A DNA stretch of 64,000 nt from Pseudomonas ovata (lineage in GTDB: Bacteria > Pseudomonadota > Gammaproteobacteria > Pseudomonadales > Pseudomonadaceae): positions 434,001 through 498,000 of the forward strand of contig NZ_QFFU01000001.1 in assembly GCF_003131185.1 (NCBI RefSeq), given 5' to 3'. A model generated the notes under the pieces. It was not told the DNA's origin. It saw only the letters and a program-made list of their open reading frames with translations, and searched no databases. A program made the position numbers and the translations under genes. Shown here piece by piece: positions 56,866-64,000 of this stretch (within the stretch, counting starts at the first letter, position 1; every line of letters begins with the position of its first letter).

Positions 56866-57513
56866 TTAAGCTGTGGGCTGTGATCGGTTCGCAAGGCGGG
56901 GCATGACCAGATCCTTCAGATCGGTCAGCTTGCCGTGAAAGAAGTGTCCGCATTCTGCCACTTTCAGCAGCTCATGGGGGCGTTGCAGTGCACCCGACCA
57001 TGCATACACCACCTCAGGCTCGATGACCTCGTCGGCATCGGGCTGGATAATGGTCAGCGGTGCCTGTCGGGCCACGTCGGCGTGCGCCTTGAAGCGCCCG
57101 GCCGCCGGTGCGATCAGAAAGAGTTGCTCAAGGGCCTGGCCCTGCTCTTCAAGGCGGCCACTGAGGCTGCCGGCCACATAGCCGCCAAACGAAAAACCGA
57201 ACAGCGTCATGGGCAAGTCAGGTTGCTGTGCACGCAACCAGTGCGCGGCGGCCTGGGCGTCGTCGATTTCTTCACCACCTGCCACCGAGGTGCCGGCACT
57301 GGCGCCGACACCTCGGTAGTTGAAGCGCAAGGTGATCAGACCTGCATCGCGTGCGGCGCGCTGCAGGGTCGAAACGACCTTGTTGAGCATCGTTCCGCCC
57401 TGAATCGGGTTAGGATGACAGATCAGCGCCACGCCCCTGGCATCGGGCAGGTCCTGATAAAGTGCTTCGAGCGGACCTTGCGGGCCGTCGATGAAGACTG
57501 GGGTTTCGCGCAT
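56866..57513 (-). CDS. Alpha/beta hydrolase family protein
   Basis: This 215-residue alpha/beta hydrolase has the nucleophile elbow GFSFGG, the oxyanion-region CHPNPIQGGTMLNKVV, the RFNYRGVGAS motif and a C-terminal His in CGHFFHG. Relatives are cytosolic serine esterases of unknown substrate, close to the YcfP/dienelactone-hydrolase-like group. It sits 10 nt upstream of trpS and is likely co-transcribed. The ATG at 57513 starts MRETPVFIDG; earlier in-frame starts are rejected for lack of similarity. A promoter probably lies in the 144-nt gap shared with zapG. Confidence 0.85.
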   Translation of the reverse strand: MRETPVFIDGPQGPLEALYQDLPDARGVALICHPNPIQGGTMLNKVVSTLQRAARDAGLITLRFNYRGVGASAGTSVAGGEEIDDAQAAAHWLRAQQPDLPMTLFGFSFGGYVAGSLSGRLEEQGQALEQLFLIAPAAGRFKAHADVARQAPLTIIQPDADEVIEPEVVYAWSGALQRPHELLKVAECGHFFHGKLTDLKDLVMPRLANRSQPTA

Positions 57514-57657
57514 GGGTAAACAGAACTCCGTGACCCCGAAATGGGTCGACTCGTCTAGCTGAATGTCTGTGGCTGGCATATCGGCGACGCGTCGCGGCTA
57601 TACAGCGCAGGTTCGAGCCGTTAACGTAAAGCAAAGCCGTTTATAGAGGAAGGACTC

Positions 57658-58092
57658 GTGGAACACTCGCTCTTAGTTTGGTTGTTGCCGACTCTTGCCC
57701 TGGTGGCCGGTGTCGTCATTGGTTTTTTGGTCGCGCGTCTGCTGCCCAATACCGTTCCCAACAGCACCCAGCGTCAGCTGGATGACGTGCAGGAACGTTT
57801 CGATACCTATCAGAATGAGGTGGTCACCCACTTCAACAGCACCGCTACCCTGATCCAGAAGCTCAACCACCAGTATCAGGAAGTCCAGGAGCATCTCGCC
57901 GAGAGCGCCAACCGTCTTGCCCTCGATGAACTGACGCGTCAGCGCCTGCTGGCCTCGCTGCACCCGGAGGCTCACCCGACGCCGCGTGATCGCCTGACCC
58001 CGCCACGCTACACCGAGGCGCCCAAGGACTACGCGCCCAAGACGCCCAATGCCCCCGGCATGCTGGACGCGCAATACGGCTTGAAAAAATGA
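57658..58092 (+). CDS. zapG: ZapG/YhcB family (DUF1043) envelope protein
   Basis: This 144-residue protein has an N-terminal TM helix (about 6-27, VWLLPTLALVAGVVIGFLVARLL), a coiled coil (about 40-95, DVQERFDTYQNEVVTHFNSTATLIQKLNHQYQEVQEHL) and a proline-rich disordered tail. The family (YhcB in E. coli, ZapG) joins cell wall, membrane and division. The start is a GTG at 57658 with AGGA at suitable spacing. It stands alone, divergent from the hydrolase gene, and ends in a strong terminator. Confidence 0.92.
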   Translation: MEHSLLVWLLPTLALVAGVVIGFLVARLLPNTVPNSTQRQLDDVQERFDTYQNEVVTHFNSTATLIQKLNHQYQEVQEHLAESANRLALDELTRQRLLASLHPEAHPTPRDRLTPPRYTEAPKDYAPKTPNAPGMLDAQYGLKK

Positions 58093-58111
58093 TCGGTTGA
58101 CCGGTCATACG

Positions 58112-58147
58112 AAAAAGCCCCCGGCCTTGCGGCACGGGGGCTTTTTT
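58112..58147 (+). terminator. zapG rho-independent terminator
   Basis: AAAAAGCCCCCG and CGGGGGCTTTTT form a 12-bp stem with an inner GCC/GGC pair, followed by T. It begins about 20 nt after the zapG stop. Confidence 0.9.
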
Positions 58148-58182
58148 GTGTCGGACTGGGCGGATGGCGCTCCGCCTGGTCC

Positions 58183-58240
58183 GCAGGAGCGGCTTTAGCC
58201 GGGAAGCGGGCGCTACATTCCTCCTGGCTAAAGCAGATCG
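58183..58240. repeat. REPIN (one good REP, one decayed) between zapG and cysNC
   Basis: GCAGGAGCGGCTTTAGCCGG is followed by GCGCTACA and a degenerate inverted copy (TCCTGGCTAAAGCAG). It is the same family as the element at 54262-54322. Confidence 0.75.
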
Positions 58241-58245
58241 CGGCG

Positions 58246-60147
58246 TCAGATCGCGCCGCGGCTGCGCAGCAGGTCCAGCACCTGTTTGACGCATTCCTCG
58301 ACGCTCAGGCTCTGGGTGTCGAGCACCAGGTCGGCATTGAGTGGCACGTCATAGGCAAAGGACTCGCCCGGGATGTTGTCGCCAGCGGCGGCATACAGGC
58401 CCTGCGGGTCACGTTCGCGGCAGACCTGCGGAGAAGCCTGGACATACACGGTGATCAGGCGCTCCTTGCCGATCAGGGCCTTGGCCTGCTCACGACCTTC
58501 CCCATCGGGGGCCACGAACGCGGCCAGGGTCAACAGGCCGGCTTCGTTGAACTGACGCGCCACGTGCGCGGCACGACGCCAGTTCTCGGTACGGCCGGCG
58601 CGGTCCTGTGGCAAGCCCTTGTTCAGGTCGTGACGCAGGTTCTGGCCATCGAGCACATAGACCGAGCGGCCCATGTCGAACAGCTTGCGCTCCACGGCAT
58701 AGGCCAGGGTGCTCTTGCCGGCGCCGGACAGGCCGCTGAACAATACCGTAGCCGGTTGCTGCCCCAGGCGCAGGGCACGCTCTTCGGTCGACACATGCGC
58801 CAGCTCACCGTGCTGGCCGTGAGTGCCATGCGGCAGCACCGGTGGCGCAATGATCATGCCGGCACCGACGGTGCCGTTGGTCAGGCGGTCAATGACGATG
58901 AAGGCACCGGTGGTGCGGTTGCTGTCATAGCCGTCCAGCGCGATGGCGGCATCGAGGCTGACCTTGACCCGGCCGATCTCGTTGAGTTGCAGGGCACTGG
59001 CGGTGCCGTGCTCCAGGGTGTTCACATCGACCTTGTGGGTGATGCTGGCAATCGAGCCCGGCACATAGCTGGTGGCGCGCTTGATGTCGTACTTCTTGCC
59101 CGGCAGCATCGGCTCTTCGGCCATCCACACCAGCATCGCATCGAACTGGTCGGAGACCGTCGGCACGTTGTCGGCATGCACCAGCAGGTCGCCACGGGAG
59201 ATGTCGATCTCGTCTTCCATGGTCAGGGTCACGGCCTGGCCGGGGCCGGCCTGCTCCAGCTCGCCTTCGTAGGTGACGATGGACTTGACGCGGCTGCTCT
59301 TGCCCGACGGCAGGACCACGACCTCGTCGCCCTTGTGCACGATACCGCTGGCCAGGGTGCCGGCAAAACCACGGAAGTTCAGGTTCGGGCGGTTGACGTA
59401 CTGCACCGGGAAACGCAGGTCGGTGAAGTTGCGATCGGCAGCCACTTCGACGGTTTCGAGGATTTCCATCAACGCAGGGCCGGTGTACCACGGCGAACGC
59501 TCGCTGCGGTTGACCACGTTGTCGCCCTTGAGCGCCGACATCGGCACGAAGTGCAGGCTGCTCGGGTTCAGCTCGATGGCATCGGCAAACGCCAGGTAAT
59601 CGGCCTTGATCGACTCGAAGACCTGCTCGTCAAAGCCCTTGAGGTCCATCTTGTTGATGGCCACGACGATGTGCTTGATGCCCAGCAACGAGGCGATGTA
59701 GCTGTGCCGGCGGGTCTGGGTCTGCACGCCGTAGCGGGCATCGACCAGGATGATCGCCAGGTCGCACGTCGAGGCGCCGGTGGCCATGTTGCGGGTGTAC
59801 TGCTCGTGGCCCGGGGTGTCGGCAATGATGAACTTGCGCTTGGCCGTCGAGAAGTAGCGATACGCCACGTCGATGGTGATGCCCTGCTCGCGCTCGGCCT
59901 GCAAGCCGTCGACCAGCAGCGCCAGATCGATGTCTTCGCCGGTGGTGCCGCTCTTTTTCGAATCGCGGGTGATGGCTTCGAGGTGGTCCTCGTAGATCAT
60001 CTTGGAGTCATGCAGCAGGCGCCCGATCAGGGTGCTCTTGCCGTCATCGACGTTGCCACAGGTCAGGAAGCGCAGCAGTTCCTTGCGCTCGTGCTGGGAC
60101 AGGTAGGCGAGGATGTCCTCGCTGATCAGATCGGATTGGTGCGACAT
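58246..60147 (-). CDS. cysNC: CysNC: sulfate adenylyltransferase large subunit fused to APS kinase
   Basis: This 633-residue bifunctional protein has an N-terminal GTPase (CysN, about 1-440; G1 [15 protein letters not shown]3 DTPGHEQY, G4 NKMD). The C-terminal adenylylsulfate kinase (CysC, about 455-633) has P-loop GLSGAGKS at 472-479. CysN uses GTP hydrolysis to drive ATP sulfurylase in CysD; CysC phosphorylates APS to PAPS. The fusion is usual in Pseudomonas. It follows cysD by 15 nt. Confidence 0.98.
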   Translation of the reverse strand: MSHQSDLISEDILAYLSQHERKELLRFLTCGNVDDGKSTLIGRLLHDSKMIYEDHLEAITRDSKKSGTTGEDIDLALLVDGLQAEREQGITIDVAYRYFSTAKRKFIIADTPGHEQYTRNMATGASTCDLAIILVDARYGVQTQTRRHSYIASLLGIKHIVVAINKMDLKGFDEQVFESIKADYLAFADAIELNPSSLHFVPMSALKGDNVVNRSERSPWYTGPALMEILETVEVAADRNFTDLRFPVQYVNRPNLNFRGFAGTLASGIVHKGDEVVVLPSGKSSRVKSIVTYEGELEQAGPGQAVTLTMEDEIDISRGDLLVHADNVPTVSDQFDAMLVWMAEEPMLPGKKYDIKRATSYVPGSIASITHKVDVNTLEHGTASALQLNEIGRVKVSLDAAIALDGYDSNRTTGAFIVIDRLTNGTVGAGMIIAPPVLPHGTHGQHGELAHVSTEERALRLGQQPATVLFSGLSGAGKSTLAYAVERKLFDMGRSVYVLDGQNLRHDLNKGLPQDRAGRTENWRRAAHVARQFNEAGLLTLAAFVAPDGEGREQAKALIGKERLITVYVQASPQVCRERDPQGLYAAAGDNIPGESFAYDVPLNADLVLDTQSLSVEECVKQVLDLLRSRGAI

Positions 60148-60162
60148 GAGGTAACCCTGAAA

Positions 60163-61080
60163 TTAGAAGTAGCCTTGACGTTTCTTGTCTTCCATGGAGC
60201 CTGCGCCATCGTGGTCGATGACGCGGCCCTGGCGCTCGGACGTCCGGGTCAGGAGCATTTCCTGGATGATGTCGGTCAGGGTCTCGGCCTGCGACTCGAC
60301 CGCGCCCGTCAACGGGTAGCAGCCCAGGGTACGGAAACGCACCTTCTTCTTGACGATGCGGGCTTTTTCTTCCTCGGACAGGTGCTCGAGGATGCGCTCG
60401 TCGTCGATCATGATCAGCGTGCCGTTCTTCTCGATCACTTCACGCTCGGCGGCGAAGTACAGCGGCACGATCGGGATGCCTTCGAGGTAGATGTATTGCC
60501 AGATGTCCAGCTCGGTCCAGTTCGACAGCGGGAAGACGCGGATCGACTCGCCCTTGTTGACCTTGCCGTTGTAGACGTTCCACAACTCCGGACGCTGGTT
60601 CTTCGGGTCCCAGCGGTGCTTGCTGTCGCGGAACGAGTAGACCCGCTCCTTGGCCCGGGACTTTTCTTCGTCGCGGCGCGCACCGCCGAAGGCGGCATCG
60701 AAGCCGTACTTGTCCAGCGCCTGCTTGAGGCCCTGGGTCTTCATGATGTCGGTGTGCTTGGCACTGCCGTGGGTGAAGGGGTTGATGCCCTGCGCCACAC
60801 CCTCGGGGTTGACGTGGGTGATCAGCTCCAGGCCCATTTCCTCGACCATCTTGTCGCGGAAGCTGTACATCTCCTGGAATTTCCACCGGGTATCGACGTG
60901 CATCACCGGAAACGGCAGCTTGCCCGGGAAAAAGGCCTTGCGTGCCAGATGCAGCATCACGGCCGAATCCTTGCCGATCGAGTACAGCATCACCGGGTTA
61001 TCGAACTCGGCGGCGACCTCGCGGATGATGTGGATGCTTTCCGCCTCCAGCTGTTTCAGATGCGTCAGTTTGTCAACCAT
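60163..61080 (-). CDS. cysD: CysD sulfate adenylyltransferase small subunit
   Basis: This 305-residue protein of the PAPS-reductase-like ATP pyrophosphatase fold has the PP-loop [11 protein letters not shown] near residue 35, [11 protein letters not shown], and [17 protein letters not shown], all CysD features. With CysN it makes APS from sulfate and ATP. It is the first gene of cysD-cysNC. The 207-nt gap upstream is AT-richer near 61215-61250, but I cannot define a CysB site. Confidence 0.98.
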   Translation of the reverse strand: MVDKLTHLKQLEAESIHIIREVAAEFDNPVMLYSIGKDSAVMLHLARKAFFPGKLPFPVMHVDTRWKFQEMYSFRDKMVEEMGLELITHVNPEGVAQGINPFTHGSAKHTDIMKTQGLKQALDKYGFDAAFGGARRDEEKSRAKERVYSFRDSKHRWDPKNQRPELWNVYNGKVNKGESIRVFPLSNWTELDIWQYIYLEGIPIVPLYFAAEREVIEKNGTLIMIDDERILEHLSEEEKARIVKKKVRFRTLGCYPLTGAVESQAETLTDIIQEMLLTRTSERQGRVIDHDGAGSMEDKKRQGYF

Positions 61081-61287
61081 GGCTACTCACGGATTGCATT
61101 CGTTGTGGACCGGGATTCGGGGCGGGCCCAAGTCCCGCGGCGGCCTGCGGGCCGTATTCGAGCCGCGCACTTTATCATGCCGGGCAGCGGGTCTTCAGCG
61201 GCGCGGATAGATCGAAACGATCTAACGATATAGCTTCTCGTTTTGCATCCTCATGATCGCCAACCCGTGCGCCTATGGACACAGGCT

Positions 61288-62046
61288 TCAGATCGGATTG
61301 GGGCAGTCGATGAAGGTGTGCTCCACCGCAAAGCGTCGGGCCAGATAATCACCCAGCGCCTGCACCCCATAGCGCTCGGTCGCATGATGACCGGCGGCAA
61401 TGAAGCTGATGCCGTTCTCGCGGGCGCTGTGAAAGGTCTGCTCGGACGCCTCGCCGCTCAGGAACAGGTCGACGCCTTCCAGGATCGCCTGATCGATATA
61501 GCCCTGACCGCCCCCGGTGCACCAGCCAACCCGACGGATCATCGACTGGCCCTCGATCAGCAAGGGCTCGCGCCCCAGCACGTCCTCGACCCGCCGGGCA
61601 AAATCACGCGCACTGAGTGGTTCGGCCAGTGAGCCGACCAGCCCGACCACGCGTGGGTTTTCCGGGTCCAGCGGGCCTTCGACGGTGATGTCCAGTTGCC
61701 GCGCCAGCTGGACGTTATTGCCGACCTCCGCGTGGACATCCAGCGGCAGGTGATAGGCCAGCAGGCTGATGTCGTGCTTGAGCAGGGTTTTCAGCCGGCG
61801 CTGCTTCATGCCGACCACACACGGGTTTTCGCCTTTCCAGAAATAACCATGGTGGACCAGGATCAGGTCTGCCTGGGCCTCGACGGCAGCGTCCAGCAGG
61901 GCCTGGCTGGCGGTCACGCCGCTGACAATGCGCATGACCTGGGGGCGCCCTTCGACCTGCAGGCCGTTGGGGCAGTAATCCTGGATGCGGGCGCTGTTGA
62001 GGTAACGGTCGGCTTCTTCGACCAGGGTACTGAGGGCTACGGCCAT
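61288..62046 (-). CDS. Nif3/YbgI family dinuclear-metal protein
   Basis: This 252-residue protein is the compact bacterial form of the Nif3-like family, with metal ligands in LILVHHGYFWKG near residue 64 and in GISFIAAGHHATERYG near the end, plus YCPNGLQVEG at the N-terminus. Relatives are toroidal hexamers with GTP cyclohydrolase I type 2-like features; no activity is established for most. The ATG at 62046 gives MAVALSTLVEEAD; the longer in-frame ORF crosses the promoter of algW. It is divergent from algW. Confidence 0.92.
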   Translation of the reverse strand: MAVALSTLVEEADRYLNSARIQDYCPNGLQVEGRPQVMRIVSGVTASQALLDAAVEAQADLILVHHGYFWKGENPCVVGMKQRRLKTLLKHDISLLAYHLPLDVHAEVGNNVQLARQLDITVEGPLDPENPRVVGLVGSLAEPLSARDFARRVEDVLGREPLLIEGQSMIRRVGWCTGGGQGYIDQAILEGVDLFLSGEASEQTFHSARENGISFIAAGHHATERYGVQALGDYLARRFAVEHTFIDCPNPI

Positions 62047-62221
62047 GCAAGGATTCCTCTGTGAGTGGCTTGGCGTCGACCAGAGACACGCAAGCCGGCA
62101 AGGCGACATCATTTATTGCACACGAAGTGCGAGACAGCGCACGCGGTGCTCGTATAATGCCCGCCATTATGGCGTACCCCCGCTAAAAATTTCTGCGCCC
62201 GCACCCTCAGGACCTCACTCA

Positions 62222-63382
<1,161 letters not shown>

Positions 63383-63398
63383 TCGACGGGCCAGCGCC

Positions 63399-64000
63399 TC
63401 AGAGGCCGCTCAAGCCGTCCAGCAGCGCCTGGTTCTGCTCGGGCGTGCCGATGCTGATGCGCAGAAACTGGGCGATGCGCGCCTGCTTGAAGTGACGCAC
63501 GATCACGCCCTGCTCGCGCAGGGTGGCGGCCAGGCCGGCCGCATCGTGTTGCGGATGGCGAACAAAGATGAAGTTGGCGGCCGACGGCAACACCTCGAAA
63601 CCCTTGGCCTGTAACTGCTCGACCAGTATTTCGCGGCTGGCAATCACCGCATTGCGTGTGGTGTCGAAGTGCGCCTGGTCTTCGAACGCCGCCGTCGCCC
63701 CGACAATGGCCAGACGGTCCAGCGGGTAGGAGTTGAAGCTGTTCTTGACCCGCTCCAGCGCCTCGATCAGGTCGGGATGCCCGACCGCAAGCCCCACCCG
63801 CAAACCGGCCAGCGAGCGCGACTTGGACAGGGTCTGGGTGACCAGCAGGTTCGGATAACGCTGCACCAGGGCAATGGCCGTTTCACCGCCAAAATCGATG
63901 TACGCTTCATCCACCACGACCACCGAATCCGGGCTGGCCTTGAGAATCTGCTCGACCGCCTCCAGCGCCAGCAGGCAGCCGGTGGGCGCATTCGGGTTGG
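63399..64000 (-). CDS. hisC: Histidinol-phosphate aminotransferase (5' part outside window)
   Basis: The C-terminal 200 residues are visible; the frame stays open to the window edge, where NPNAPTGC appears. Features are the PLP-phosphate and Asp motif ([12 protein letters not shown]), the Schiff-base lysine in [14 protein letters not shown], and the C-terminal [16 protein letters not shown] end ([19 protein letters not shown]). It is a fold-type I aminotransferase that acts on imidazole-acetol phosphate in histidine synthesis. Its stop is 16 nt from the algW stop, with the two genes converging. Confidence 0.95.
   Translation of the reverse strand, partial: NPNAPTGCLLALEAVEQILKASPDSVVVVDEAYIDFGGETAIALVQRYPNLLVTQTLSKSRSLAGLRVGLAVGHPDLIEALERVKNSFNSYPLDRLAIVGATAAFEDQAHFDTTRNAVIASREILVEQLQAKGFEVLPSAANFIFVRHPQHDAAGLAATLREQGVIVRHFKQARIAQFLRISIGTPEQNQALLDGLSGL

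Noticed and set aside
58564..61233. An 889-codon open frame antisense to cysNC and cysD
   Set aside because: It is the shadow of two genes in one antisense frame; composition and lack of motifs show it is not coding.

Overview
The window is a core chromosomal segment of a gammaproteobacterium, almost certainly a fluorescent Pseudomonas (P. putida-like). The evidence is high GC, the ColRS system beside its target methyltransferase/kinase operon, the gene order groESL - ampG - mscS-like - yajQ - panE - orphan kinase - argJ - secA - dciA - lpxC - division/cell-wall cluster - rnpB - petABC - rplM/rpsI - zapE - trpS - cysD/cysNC - algW - hisC, and three Pseudomonas-type REP/REPIN elements. From memory the order resembles the P. 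aeruginosa PAO1 stretch from about PA4377 to PA4447. I see no prophage, insertion sequence, integron, CRISPR array, tRNA or rRNA.

Region 1 (1-5.9 kb): the 3' part of a DUF1513 gene, a PspA/IM30 gene, then colR-colS reading leftward and a downstream operon: a SAM methyltransferase (warA-like), an InaA/WapQ-type lipopolysaccharide kinase and a small exported protein, closed by a terminator. A near-consensus ColR box lies in front of the methyltransferase gene. Region 2 (5.9-11.9 kb): groES-groEL with a heat-shock-type promoter, fxsA, a HugZ-family gene, an SDR gene, a DUF481 gene and an alkyltransferase-like gene. Region 3 (11.9-25.7 kb): ampG, an MscS-family channel, yajQ, panE, an orphan sensor kinase, a cobalamin adenosyltransferase, a Nudix-ThiE fusion, argJ, secA, dciA and lpxC.

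Region 4 (25.7-42.6 kb): the complete leftward dcw cluster mraZ-rsmH-ftsL-ftsI-murE-murF-mraY-murD-ftsW-murG-murC-ddlB-ftsQ-ftsA-ftsZ, followed by lpxC. Many junctions overlap by 1-11 nt, which suggests translational coupling. It starts from a strong sigma70-type promoter followed by three 10-bp-spaced repeats that look like MraZ boxes. Region 5 (42.8-48.9 kb): rnpB and rsmI leftward; lpoA-yraN-diaA/gmhA-dolP rightward; sspA-sspB leftward. Region 6 (49.2-57.5 kb): petABC, rplM-rpsI with a long leader, a GlxA-type regulator, zapE, trpS with an extra C-terminal domain and a small hydrolase. Region 7 (57.6-64 kb): zapG, cysD-cysNC for sulfate activation, a Nif3-family gene, algW and a partial hisC.

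Most of the window concerns envelope building and quality control: precursor synthesis, division, outer-membrane lipoproteins, Sec export, lipid A commitment, muropeptide recycling, envelope stress sensing by ColRS and AlgW, and phage-shock-type protection. I found no clearly new multi-gene system. The more unusual items are small: a conserved-looking exported peptide at the end of the ColR operon, a 51-codon ORF inside the rplM leader, a competing start site with a duplicated Shine-Dalgarno before sspA, an inverted repeat enclosing the likely lpxC -10 box, a 19-bp hairpin before petA, and domain fusions in the Nudix-ThiE and TrpS proteins.
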